Below are positions 9,495 through 21,476 of a stretch of 64,000 bases of DNA, piece after piece. Under the pieces are notes generated by a model that saw only the letters and a list, made by a program, of their open reading frames with translations, had not been told where the DNA came from and ran no database searches. Where the stretch lies: contig JBOZIK010000001.1 in the NCBI GenBank assembly GCA_051453625.1, positions 77,983,694-78,047,693 on the forward strand, given 5' to 3'. This stretch comes from Welwitschia mirabilis (taxonomy: Eukaryota; Gnetophyta; Gnetopsida; Welwitschiales). A program made the position numbers and the translations under genes. The first letter of the stretch is position 1; each line of letters starts with the position of its first letter.

Positions 9495-10474
9495 GAATGG
9501 AGATTCGCATGGGTATTTTATCAGTAAAAGCTGTCTTCTTTAAAGTGATAGCTTGTTACCTTTCCTTTTCCTTTTTGTTGTTGAATTTTTGGAAGCAGTG
9601 ATTGATAAGGCTTAAAAGGATGATTCTTTAATGAGTGTTTAAGTTGCAAAAGGTGTTGCTAATTTAGCTCATGTTCAATATGTTGACAATAATTTTGTAT
9701 TTTGTGGAGGGGAACCAAAAAGGTTTTCAAAGCATTTGATGGAACTTTGGTATTTTGAAATCAAGTTTACAAATAATGATAGATTATAGGTTACACGTCT
9801 AAATTATCACATTGCATAAAGCACATTTTAACGGTACTGAATATACCATAAAATGTAGCTTTATAACTTTATAGTGTAAGATAAATCATAGGAAGAGTGT
9901 AGTTACACAAACACAAAGTTTATAACTTAGGAAAAACAAATATGTAAGGAATTTTTGCCAAAGATTCAGAGGGTTTTTAGGATTCTATGGTCAAGTCACA
10001 CAGGATAAAGTGAAGATTATAGTGTCAATATGAGTTCAACAGGAGGAGGCAAACAAATACTTAAGGATCAATCCTTCAAAAGACCTCACCAAACGAAGAG
10101 AGGTTGAGGTAAAGACATGCATAATGGGGGAGAAGAAAACATGCTTGGAGGCATCAAGTTAGTAGAGGTTGCTTCTTGTTAGAGAGCATGCTGAACCCCT
10201 CTGGGGGAAGAGGAGTGCTGGGAACTGAAACCTGTACTATTGCCATAAAATACACTTAATCCTTTCATATGTAGAATAATTACAAATATTCTAAATTGTT
10301 AATATGATAAGCACCTTGTTGAAAAAACCTTTATTGCATATCATGGCTAATAATTAATTTCAACTTTGTTTTTAAGGTTATTTGTTGTTTGATCTTTCTT
10401 ATTCCTTTGTGTTCATTAATGCTTGCTCATTTAGTTAATTTTGTTACTCTTCATCATGACATGTTGAAATGTAG
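9495..10474. other. Non-coding sequence before the first visible D2HGDH exon
   Basis: No exon was found. The stretch ends in the acceptor ATGTAG at 10469-10474. Joining the sequence across the Copia element (…4599 to 9495…) restores no recognisable coding frame, so the element inserted into non-coding DNA. Confidence 0.6.
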
Positions 10475-13400
10475 GGAATTACTGAATCCTTAGGTAGAGC
10501 AGGTGCTGTTTACAAGTATGATTTGTCATTGCCTACTGAGCACTTGTATGAACTTGTTGAGGAAATGCAAATGAAGCTTGGTAATTACTGCCCCTTGTTG
10601 GTTTATTCAACTACTTAGTCTTTGAATTTCCAAAATGCTATTTCGTGTGCTACATTCTTAGGAAATGATATCATATTCCTAGCAGCAATAGATTGAGCAT
10701 GAACATATGTTTTTTTTGCCAATTAGGTTGACTTCTTTTAAACAGTTTTCATGTACCTTTCTATATCTTGCTAATTTCTTTATTTTGTGTTTTTGTAATG
10801 ACTACTCCAAAACTGCATTTTTAACTTTGTTGTTTAACTACGATGTTTATATCTTTTGTTTTTCCTTTCTCTTTTGTTTCTTCTATATAATCTTTTACTA
10901 TGTTTTCTGAGTGTGACATGTTATTTTGATGAAAATTGCGTTTTACTTCTTAACAAGTGTGATTTTATTTCTACGACAATCATGCTCTAATGCTAAATGA
11001 AACTAATTGTAATTCAAGCTTTTCAATCACTCTTTGAGCATTAGGTTATTTCATTATCATTATGGATAATGATACTAACTCCCATATTTCTCAACTTTAA
11101 TTTAGGCAATAACTCTTATGAGTGATTGTGAGAAATAGTCAGATTACAATATTAAGCATGAATGTGTTACTCTACAAAAAGTAGCATGGAGACTGATTAA
11201 AAGCATGCACAATATTGTTGTATGATGTCTTCAGATGAATTAAGAGCAAGTTTTCTTAACAAAACAGTTGATATCTTCCAAGGGGACAAAATATGTGTTT
11301 GTTGATCTCTCTAGTAAACATGTGAGCAATAGTAGAATCATATAAAAATCTCACAACACTGAATTATATAAACCGCCAACACATGAACTACATTGAATTA
11401 TATCATTCATTAATTTGCAATATTTGTACATAAATGCCAAGGAAAATATTGAAATAGTTTAACTTCCCAAAGCTTCAAAATAGATAGTTTAAAAAGTCTC
11501 ACTTGTATTTGTTAAATCCTAAAATTAGAAGTTTCAGAAACAGGCTTGTCCATTTGAGGAGAAAGTAGAAGAGGTTATTCTCCTTTGATTGGAGATTAAT
11601 CATATGAGACAAATTGTCTACTAATTGTTATATACATGATTGAGCCAATCCAATTAGAAATTTTTATCTGATTGGAGATTTGTCTCCAAATGCTAATAAT
11701 GTTATTACTTAATAAATGATCAATTTATTAAATGTAATATACACTTGATGTATTTAACTGTTCTTTTAAATATAAAAGTGTATTATGAAAAGTGTGAATA
11801 TGAAGGAGCATAAGATTTAGCCAACACATAAATATCAGTATGTTTCATGTGAGCAAACAGAGGTCTTCATTATCTTCTAATGTTCACAATGCTTTCCAAT
11901 TTTGAGAGAATTACGAATGGTATAAAAGCAAGCTTTAGTATTTCAATGACAAAGTTCAAAGATCTCATTGTTCCTTCATTGGAATAGAAGCACGTGACCC
12001 CTTGATCGAGGGGTGGATTGACTTTAGGACTCATCTCATGTGCTCCAATCATTTTTCGAGCAAGCAGCTACCCTAGAAATGGGGGAGGCCTGCTAAGGTT
12101 TCTCCATGCCTATTAACAAATTCAACTATGGGTGGTCACATTTTTGAAGAGTGCCCACACTACAATATGTCATTACGTGGTTGTTATAGTTTCAACTGTG
12201 GGCTACCACACATATGAAAGGGGTGACCCTAGTTTTTCCAAGTGATACCTGTAGAATGAATTGACCATTCTTAAGTCAAACCCTTTTAATGTTTGGAAGA
12301 TATCTTTCATCAATGATAGGCAAATCATTCTTCATTTAGCACTTAGGCAATTAATCAATTTAAGGAAAGACCTAACAACTCAACCAATTTTGATCTTGAA
12401 ATCTTTTCTCTGGTCCTTCAATAGCTATATTTCTTGGAGTATATATTTCACTTGAATTCTTATCTTGTTTAAGTTCATTGCTAGTAATTGCATTTGACTA
12501 TCTTAAGTACTTGCTCTCAATTCTTTTCTTAATAGAGATCCATACTTTGTTTTTATCATTTACTGAAGTGTACCTAAGTGTCAATCTATGTAGTAAGGCA
12601 AATAATGCTTTATTTCCTCCATACTTTTAAAATGTAAATTGGAATTGCAATTCCAATTATCAGCAATCCAATCCTGAAAAAATTGCTTTGAGTCATGATT
12701 TCTAGGTATCATGATTCTAGACCCTAGAATAGCATTTCCAGTGATTCCCATCATTTTTAGCAATTCTAGAATCTTTTGTCATAAGATGGTCTAGTAAAAA
12801 TGGAAAAACTAGTTTTTTCTTTTACCCACACCATCTTACATCAACAAAATTGCTTCTTTCTCCTAGTGATCTAGCCACATATAATTTGCTGAAAATTCTA
12901 TTTCATTAATTATTGTGAGATTTTTGACATGGATAATCATTATAGTTGTATTATAGTTTCAGTGTTGAAGACTTTTTGCCTGTGGTATTAGAATACCAAC
13001 CTCTACTATAATATAGTGTATATGACATCAATATTTTTGGGAAGCTGTGTGTATTTTACTTTTCATATTTTATTGTAAACTTTAAAAACTGTATGCAATG
13101 GTGTTTATTACTTTAATGTATTTATATACTCCAACAATTGTGGTTTGGTTATTGACACTTACTAGTCGTATAATTAATAATAATGCTTTTATATTGTTTT
13201 TAGACTTATCATTAAAAATGCAATATCAAACAGAATCCGTTTGAAAAATATTATATTTTATCATAAATTTTGGTCTTACTATACTTGACGATTCTGAGCG
13301 CTTCTAGGTCACAATTCCAACGATTCCCATGATTTGGATCTTTTAGCCAAAAAATGCTTTGGCAATGTTTCTACATTTTAAAAGTCTTATTTCTACTTCA

Positions 13401-16400
13401 ACCATTTTGGATTGGATGTCAGACTATCAAAAAATAAAATCTTAATTTGTAACGTGTTTATGGTAAAAAGAGTGGTGGAAGATAGGGTGTCCAATAAGAA
13501 CCTTGATGATCAAACAAGTATTCTCAAAACCTGACCCTTGAATCTCCACCATTGAACCCTTCACAAGAGAACGGTTCATTAGATATGATGACAAAGATAC
13601 AGTGTACCAAACTAAGGGAGAATAGGAATCCCATAACTTACAACATGAGTGGTTTACAACTGCAAGTGTGGGATACACAACTATAGATGTTTCATGGTAG
13701 TATGTGTGTGATATGTTGCAAGGATGGAGATACCACCTCTCATTTAACAAGATAGATGAGAGAAAATGGATCTTTTTCTATCGATTGAGAGAAGAATGTG
13801 TTCGATTACTATTTGAGATAAACACATATGGTGAAACGAATTGGAAATTTCACCCTTGGTCAACAGAAGCATTATCCTAGAACACTGAAGATTTTGATAA
13901 TTGGAAGGCAAGGCAACTCATTCTGGAACGCTTAGGTACAAATCTTTGGTTGCTCAAGATACTGGGAATAATTCTCCATCAGATTGGCAAAGTATTATGG
14001 TGAAACTCCCGACATCTCAGAATTTATGAATGACAGAACCCTCACATTTGTATTTTTAAGAATGCATAATCACACTTTGACATGGATTTCTACTTGCAAT
14101 GGCAAACGCAAATTCTTGGAATATTAGAATGTGATCTTTTTCCTCACAACCAGGGGACACTTGTTAAAGCTAGCCACAATCACCGATTTGAAGACAACAT
14201 AAGAGCACATAATTCAGAAAACATGGAGACCAAATAGAAATTGGTGACAAGTACTCCTAAATCTAATAAGAATCAGGCAAACACATATAAAGTGCAAACG
14301 GAACATCTGTCCAGCAAGGGAACAAGGCATTCACAGCCCTAGATTCCATGCAATTAATTAGTCATGCATTCACCAGATGACTTTTATCTAGCATCAAACA
14401 AAGATAGACAAGAATTGAACAACAGTGATTATATCTACTTAGGATTTCTTCTTATGGGATCTTATCCACACCACCTCACTTATGTGATGCTATATTGACT
14501 AAAATGATTCAATGAATTCTTCTTTTAAAGCCTTCAATTGGTGCTTTCAATGCGTGTGACTTTTTGTAAGGGACATGATGCTTGGTTGATTAGAATTTTG
14601 GAAATAACTTTAATTAAATAACAACCATATAAATGTGATTATGAAGTCACTAAAGAAGGTATTCTAACACGTGCTACCTGCTTGGCCAACAAAATGCCCT
14701 AATATAAGGATCCAAGTACTACTAGTGTAATTGTGATTTGGAAGACATTAAAAAGGTGAGAAGCTTCTTGATTGACCTGGGTGCAAGTGTCAATGTCATG
14801 CCTCTACACAGAACCAAAAGATTATAGTTGGAGAATATAATTCAACCTATGCGAATCCTATCAGAGTTGGTTGATGCTTTTATAACCACACTTGTAAGTA
14901 TCATTAAAGACCTAGTGTTGGAAATTGATAAAGGCTTTTACACAGCTGATTTGTGCTATTTCACATAGCGAAGGAAGGAGGTTGTACTTCAATCTTAAGC
15001 TTATTGCAAGTGTTGTTCAAGTAAAATAATGCAAGTAATGATATCGCAGAAGTCGATGTAGGTATTGTTCATCTAAATGATCATGAGCTTGTCGTAGGTA
15101 ATAACAGGAATGATGTTAGAGAGGAAGGTAGGAATGACGGCCAAAATGATGGCAGGTACAATGATGTGTTTTCTCCAAAAGGTGATGAGGACAGATACAT
15201 TAGTTCTTATCATCATGACTCAGACTCAAAAATGACAATATGGCAGACACTCTTAATAGGAGGATATGAATTTGATAGACCTGCCTATGAGAAGGAAAAT
15301 GATATTGTAAAAGGAAGGCGTGTGGATTCTGATAACAATAGTGATAATAATGTTTTTGCTTTTTGACATTGTTTGCGTTGCAAGAAATGCTCATGATGAT
15401 GTACATTACTCATATGACACTTTCAGTGCAAGAAAGAATAAAGGACATTCTAGCTTAGGAGGAAGGCATGATACCTAAAAACTTAATGAAGGCAATAATG
15501 CAAAGCAGCCAAATGAAATGAGGAATGACGATATTGCAAGATGAAAGCTATAGATAGAGGATTATGAAATTGCCACCATTGAGATGCAGCACTACAGCAA
15601 CAGCAAAGAACCAGCTTACTTCTATTTGCAAATGAAATCTTCAAGGAACAAAAACACAACATAGAGATATAGCCTTTAGATGGGAAGAAAAGAGATACCT
15701 AGCAAAGAAGGGAGACTACTTGAACAAGAACCAGGAATTAGACTCAAAAAGGGAGGATTGTTGAAAATGTAGAGCCAAATTTATGTATACGACGAGTCAA
15801 ATCAAAGGAAGACAATCATCTATTATTGGAGAATGGATAGATAAAGGGTTAATGTAGGTTAGTGTAGGTTGTTATGTAATGTTTATGATTTATGATGGTG
15901 TCTAGATAATACAATAATGTTAACTCTATGCAGTTGAGTACTTTAGATATCTGTATTTGCTTCTTTGAAAAGGAAATGAAGTTTTAGGGGCAATTTTGTG
16001 AGTAAAATAGTGAGTTATTGTATTATTTAACCACGGGGCTGAGTGGCCTATGGGTCTGTGGAATGTATGGCATCACATTTGAGTGGTAAAAACAGATATT
16101 ATGTGTTTCTAGTAATACTTCTTCTATCACTAAGGAGGATAGACATCATTTGTCTAGGATGTAAAAGAGAAAGAAATGAAGGATAAAAGCCTAACCAAGT
16201 AAGGAGTCATATGGTTTCTAGATTGAAACAGAAGGCCTAATCTGTGTAGACAAATCAGATTTGATGCTGTTGTCCTATTTATGAAGGAATGTGTGGTAGT
16301 AAGACTGTTCTATGCCCTTTATGAAATAAGTTATTGGATTGATTTTGGAACTGTTTAAGGTTTAATTTGCTGCGGCTATTCCACATTATTGCTACTGATT

Positions 16401-18015
16401 CTATGATACATGCTTGTTAACTTCAACCTCTTATAATAGCCCTAATTAATAATGATTTTTGTGAAGGAAGACATGGTTAATAGCATATTGACTGAGATGA
16501 AACATCTCATAAATTCCATGCCTCTTTCTTCTAATTCACTATTTACTTAATCAGATTTTGAGGTCATTTGTTTGATAGTTTGTTGCTTTGACTATTAACC
16601 AAATCAAAGTTAAGAAATTACGCTAGAGCAAAGTCAATACTAAGCTTTCAGCAATCAGATCTCATATTTGATTTGTGTAAATATTTCAAACAATAAAGAA
16701 ACTTGATGAGCGATTAATTCTCAAATTGAAACAATCAGATAAAGGCATTTGCCTGTTTAAAGAGGAAGTTGGCCTTCCAACATAAAACAATCAAAATAAA
16801 CAAATAGAAATATGAGTTTATATTATAGGCAGCTCTGTCTTTACCCAAATGTGTCCTTGACTAATGAAGGATGTGGTAAGTATGTTGTTTGCCAAGGAAT
16901 GCTTGCTAATACAAATAGAAATGAGCTGTAACCTATTCTCAACATGCTAACCTGTCACTAAGCCTTTCGAACTATAGTGAATTCCTGTGACGGTCTTATG
17001 GGATACCTAATTAGTACAGATGGAACATTGAAATCTTATAGAGACATTTTGTTACTATGTAAATGGAAAAAGACAAGATTCAAATATTTGATCTTGGTTT
17101 ATTACAATGTGAAGCATCGGAGGCTTGATATGGACACTCCCTAACAGCAGAGTGATGTTCTTCACAGAAAAATTTTGATTGTAGAAAGGATGAGTTGGAT
17201 GATGAATGGCAACAGAAGTCAACATTCCATCCTGACTTAAATATCTATTTAGAAAACTACTTGTCTCATATGCACAACCCAAAGACATTTATCCTAGATA
17301 CTTGAAGAAATCAAGTTGATATTTTTCTATTATTGCTTTCCAACACTTTCAGGAAAATCTGCAAAAGTCATGGGTTATGGCCATCTTGGAGATGGTAACC
17401 TTCATTTAAATATCTCAGCTCCATCCTATGATGACAAGGTAAGGATGAAATTGTGATCCCTTTTTTTTTTTTTTTGTCTTATTGATTATTACAGCATTGA
17501 AATTTGCTTTCTATTGCTTCATTCTTCTTATAATAGAAGAGTGAGTGGCTATATTATTGTGCAGCTACTTGAAAAAATTGAACCATTTGTGTATGAATGG
17601 ACATCAAAGCACAAAGGCAGTATCAGTGCGGAGCATGGACTGGGCTTGATGAAAGCAAACAAAATACACTACAGCAAATCTCCTGAAGCTGTAAGATCAA
17701 AAAATCATTTTTTTGTGTTTTTTTTCATGTTGTTCGATTGTTTGATGCTGCTCTGACCCAAGAGAATCAGAAAAATTTGGCTTGTGTAGCACATTGCAAC
17801 AGCTGGATTAAAAAAGACACATAGTGAAGCATATAATAGTTCCAGTTTCAACTGTTTGAAGTTATTCAAAACAACTTATTAATGAATGTTCTTTTTATCT
17901 ATAAATGCAGGTGCGCTTAATGGCTTCTGTGAAGAGATATTTTGATGCCAATGGCATTTTGAATCCTTACAAAGTTCTACCTCACATTTTGATGTCAACC
18001 TCCCATAGCCATTAG
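10475..18015 (+). CDS. D2HGDH: D-2-hydroxyglutarate dehydrogenase, last four coding exons (5' part not in window)
   Basis: Exons: 10475-10580, 17353-17438, 17565-17690 and 17911-18015 (TAG 18013-18015). All have AG acceptors and GT donors, and their phases agree (1, 0, 0). They encode about 140 residues of a protein usually about 550-600 long, an FAD enzyme that oxidises D-2-hydroxyglutarate to 2-oxoglutarate in plant mitochondria and passes electrons to ETF. Visible motifs are [12 protein letters not shown], then [13 protein letters not shown], whose two His spaced by seven match the metal ligands known in the family, then SAEHGLG with the Glu ligand, and [10 protein letters not shown] near the C-terminus. 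Intron 1 is 6772 bp; the others are 126 and 220 bp. No break is seen, so the gene is probably functional if the upstream exons exist. The alternative is a 3' fragment. Confidence 0.92.
12085..12240 (+). pseudogene. Gypsy gag zinc-knuckle remnant
   Basis: Two adjacent motifs read like decayed CCHC knuckles. One is [14 protein letters not shown]. The other is [12 protein letters not shown] followed by a stop and K-G-stop-P, where a GHIAKDCP-like string is expected. The pattern CxxCG...GH...C is the nucleic-acid-binding end of Gypsy gag. One Cys has been lost in the first knuckle. It may belong with the protease remnant at 14756. Confidence 0.45.
14756..14967 (+). pseudogene. Gypsy aspartic protease remnant
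   Basis: The frame reads [18 protein letters not shown], then [32 protein letters not shown]. This is the plant Gypsy protease pattern: D-x-G-A-S with a following VNVMP, then the RISxQLAD and GIIEDVLVEI blocks. One TAG interrupts at about 14825. No RT follows, so the rest of pol has been lost or diverged. Confidence 0.75.
15740..15775 (+). other. Possible polypurine tract and LTR start
   Basis: A purine-rich AAAAAGGGAGGA run followed by TTGTTGAAAATG resembles a PPT joined to an LTR starting TG. It lies downstream of the Gypsy protease remnant in the same orientation. I could not find the matching upstream LTR or a clear LTR end. Confidence 0.3.
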
Positions 18016-20012
18016 AGCATTAACAAATATCAAAACATGCCAGTATTATCTGTATATTTGCAATGCTACTAAAATTGGGGGACATTAATTTTATTTTTAA
18101 AAAAAGATACTTTTCTACCATCTATGTGGGGGGTCCATCCAAGATTTCCACTATAGTTTCTGTATAAGGGTGTATACCTATGTTTACACCCATTGATATT
18201 AGTTCCTTGCCTTCATATCTTTCTACAGCTTGTTATCAGTGTTACCCATTTATAGACAATTGACTCCTATAATTTTCCTATTATTATTAAAAACAGGCAT
18301 GGTACTGTTACAGCTACAAGAAAAATATATAGTATTCCTTCTTATGTCTGTTATATGGTGTCTTTCATGTTCTACAACGTGTAGACTTTCAAATACCCAC
18401 CCTTCGGAAAGATGAATTGTTTTTATTAGTGGCAGTTCAATTTTCACTGAATTGTCATTAGATATTAGCATAATGTCTGTTTTAATATTTGACAAATAGT
18501 GTTAGCATTAACACATAATAATAAGGTTATTTAAAAATCATCAATTTATTCTATGTAACACCCACTTAATATCTTTAGTAATTTTTAAAACAAAGTTATA
18601 GTATGAAAATTTTTAGATGTGGAAGTGATAATGACACTTGTAAAACACATATATATCAATAGGTTCCATCATAAAAACATGGAAAGATAAGAGTTGTTTT
18701 TCTTTTATGGTTTAACAATGCTGCAGTTTTGGAAGCATCAAAGATGGTACCAGAGCCAATTAATTCTAATTCAAAGAAAAATAATTATGAAGCATGAAGA
18801 AATTATCTTTTTCAAAAGCATGAAGTATAATGGTGGGGAAAACGGTATTTTTGACAAAGAACACCTTCCAGAACTACTAAAAGTGTGTATTGTTCATGCA
18901 ATGTCCCTTCAATCCTCACCACAGCTTGCTGCCAATGACATTGTTCAGACAGTACTTAATTTCTTCATCAGCACCAAAGATTTTAGACAGACAAAATTCT
19001 GTCATCATTAAGGCACACTAAAACCCAAGGAATACACAAAGTTCTGAGCAGGTCAACCCTAGAAATACCCAAAGATTCGAGCTGTTTTCACATCATTTAG
19101 CAATGGTTTCTTTTATGAGGATGCACCTTGTGATGTTAGTTTCAGGTCAACATGAGATATCAATAACATTTCCATTATGTCATGGATGTTGCCTTCTAAT
19201 TCCTTTCACAATATCAATTTATCAATTTTGCTGACTATTGTTACGTGGTAGTTTCTTTCCAAGCCATTGACATTTAAGAGCAAGAGAATAAGTTTTAGCC
19301 AAAAAGAGGAGCTTGAGAAGAGAGGAGGGCATCTTATCCCGGTGGAAAAGGAAACCATAATCCATTACAGGTTTCACATAATTTAATTGATGCTGACATC
19401 GAAAAATAAACTATTAGATTAGTTGAAGCTGAAGGCAGAGTGGGGACGGAATATTGAGTTAATACTATTGTTGTCACTTTTTAACTTGTTTAGATGCACT
19501 ATTTCAACAAGTTTACTTCAGGAGTTTCCCAAGAATTTAGTATCCATTTTGGTCCCGTTTTCACCAATTCTATCTTCTTTATTCTTGGCCTAAGGTCAAC
19601 TAAAGTTTTATTAGGGCAACCAAATTGCCTAAGTCACAAGGAACACACATGGGGCCAATTGAAAAGATTGCACTTGTTTTCAATATTAGATTGATACAAT
19701 TGCATGACTAATTGAGTTCACCAAACTTGTACAACAATCAATTTTTAGCAAATTGAAATTTTGTCCTTTTGCCACCCTAGTTTAGTTGGTGGTTTTCCTA
19801 ACTTCAAATATGCGTATCACTAGATTCCTAATGGCTATTTTCTATAGTGAAGTTATCTAATCACTCTCTTTTAGCTTGTGAAAGGTTACAACTTCTAAAA
19901 AGTGCATTTTGTAATCAATTCATCTTTTGACTCTTATTCTCTTTTGCTTTCTCGAAACCTACATCTGTTTTATCGGATCATTAAGGCTTCATTGTTGTAT
20001 TCTTTGAAGTGA
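18016..20012. other. Downstream flank of D2HGDH
   Basis: AT-rich sequence. No clear polyadenylation signal can be singled out. One unrecognised frame (18694-19011) is the only coding-like stretch. Confidence 0.5.
18694..19011 (+). CDS. Unrecognised 105-residue frame with protein-like C-terminal half
   Basis: I do not recognise this. The C-terminal part (EHLPELLKVCIVHAMSLQ, then SPQLAANDIVQTVLNFF) has the amphipathic, well-mixed composition of a real helical protein, unlike the surrounding low-complexity frames. The N-terminal 40 residues look like chance translation. It may be an exon fragment of a captured or decayed host gene downstream of D2HGDH. No splice structure was established. Confidence 0.25.
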   Translation: MFFFYGLTMLQFWKHQRWYQSQLILIQRKIIMKHEEIIFFKSMKYNGGENGIFDKEHLPELLKVCIVHAMSLQSSPQLAANDIVQTVLNFFISTKDFRQTKFCHH

Positions 20013-20336
20013 ATTAGTGTTAGGATCTTAATAAGCACCCTATAGGGGGTGAATAGGATAAACAAAATATTCTAATAATTTTAAAGAAATATAAATCTGA
20101 CAAAACAAATATTGAACAATAAACGAATGAACAACTGAATGAAAAACAAAAGAAACAAGTGCACCAGATTTTATAGTAGTTCGGCCAAGCCTACTCCACT
20201 CCCAGGGGGGCAACAAACAGTTATCAACCTCCCGGTTCCCTTAATCCAAGATCTTTACAAAGTCTTCTTCACAAGGAGTTCTTAGGGCCTCCAGCCCTTT
20301 GCTCAAACCCTTGAGCTTCTTACAACAATCAAGAGA

Positions 20337-20338
<2 letters not shown>

Positions 20339-20379
<41 letters not shown>
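20339..20379. repeat. (GA)n microsatellite inside LTR
   Basis: About 20 uninterrupted GA units. The sister LTR at 27112-27130 has only a short interrupted GAGAGAGGGAGAGAG run at the same place. Confidence 0.95.
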
Positions 20380-20382
<3 letters not shown>

Positions 20383-20649
20383 CTGATGGAGTAAGGTGCC
20401 TAGATAGCACAGAACATCAGCATTGAAAGCTTCAGATCAATCCTTGATGATGATTGATTGCACAAGTTCAGGCCAGATTTCTGAATATTGACACAAATTC
20501 CTTCAAGTGATCTTTTCTCAATGTAAGCAAGCCATCTTCAATCCACTAGATAGAGGTATATATAGACATAAGACAGAGAAAAGTCGTTGGTGGTTGGAAA
20601 CCGCAGTTAACATCTATAAACGGCAATATTTTCGCATCAACGAATATCC

Positions 20650-21045
20650 TCGGACGTCCCATCGAAAAAGTTTGGACGTCCCTATTTTTAATCTCCATTT
20701 CTGTACAACCGAATACAGGGTCAAATGTCCCTGTTTCCAAGGTCGAACGTCCTAATATAAAAAGTCCATATACAAGGTCGGATGTCCAAATTGGTCAGGA
20801 TGGACATCCCGGTACAATAAATCCGCGTACAAGGTCGGACGTCCCAATTTGTCAGGACGGACGTCCTGGTACAATAAATCTGCGTACAGGATCGGACATC
20901 CTAGTTTATCACTTCGGACCTCCCAGTATATAAAACCGAGTAGAGCTCTGAACATCCCAATTACTCAGGACAGACGTCCCAATACATAAAACCGCATGGG
21001 TGGTTGGACGTCCCAATTAGACAGGGCAGACGTCCCGAGCTGGAG
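20650..21045 (-). repeat. GACGTCC motif array, LTR of minus-strand element
   Basis: About 14 motifs in about 390 bp, spaced 20-40 bp. They are intact (GGACGTCC) or decayed (GGACATCC, GGATGTCC, GAACGTCC). The array lies upstream (in element orientation) of the TATA-like string at 20556-20565. Confidence 0.8.
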
Positions 21046-21100
21046 AAATCTTGTTTTCTTAATAGAAAAACTTCATCATTGAAAATATTTGATGTAACAA

Positions 21101-21113
21101 CCTCCCCCTTTTC
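21101..21113 (-). other. Polypurine tract of minus-strand SIRE-like element
   Basis: CCTCCCCCTTTTC on the plus strand is the reverse complement of GAAAAGGGGGAGG. It adjoins the inner LTR edge. Confidence 0.85.
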
Positions 21114-21476
21114 AATGATGACAAACCCTGAACACGCGCACGTTACACTTGATTTGTATGATTTAGGAAGAAAACAAATTTTCTTCCCCATAAATAAATA
21201 ACCCAACAAACTAGTTGAAGTAGTGCTCCCTTATAATTTATTGATACCTATTCTAAAAACAAATCTCCAGTTTTGACAAAAGTAAATGCAAAAGTAATCT
21301 CCATATTTCTCCCCCTTTGTCATTAGTGAAAATGAAAGTAAACAGATAAAAAACACAAAAATTAAGTACTCAAAAAGTGATATGTATTAGTAAGAAGTGA
21401 GTACAATTTTCGAAAGAGAGAATTGAGTACAAAAGATAAGAGAGAGTGACAAAAATAATAGGTGGACACAACAATT

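Larger units (their letters stand above)
10581..17352 (+). other. 6.8-kb intron of D2HGDH
   Basis: Donor GTAATTACTG at 10581 and acceptor CACTTTCAG ending at 17352. It holds old Gypsy fragments (12085-12240, 14756-14967 and perhaps an LTR start near 15757). Otherwise it is AT-rich with no recognisable gene. The three downstream introns and exons are compact, so expansion is confined to this intron and the one before it. Confidence 0.9.
20018..21099 (-). repeat. 3' LTR of minus-strand SIRE-like element
   Basis: On the plus strand it runs TGTTAGGATC to GATGTAACA. It holds a long GA microsatellite (20339-20379), a TATA-like string at about 20556-20565 (reverse orientation) and a GACGTCC array (about 20650-21045). 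Many array motifs are changed to GACATCC or GATGTCC, as CpG deamination would give. Confidence 0.9.

Noticed and set aside
9495-10474. A further D2HGDH exon between the Copia element and 10475
   Set aside because: No stretch matches the expected preceding residues (an FWRIRE-type end before GITE) or has a suitable splice pair.
13442-13750. 102-codon minus-strand frame in the D2HGDH intron
   Set aside because: No recognisable family, and the plus strand over the same DNA is similarly open in parts; not enough to call a gene.
17514-17756. 80-codon frame starting at 17514 as a separate gene
   Set aside because: Its start and end lie in introns; only 17565-17690 is a D2HGDH exon.
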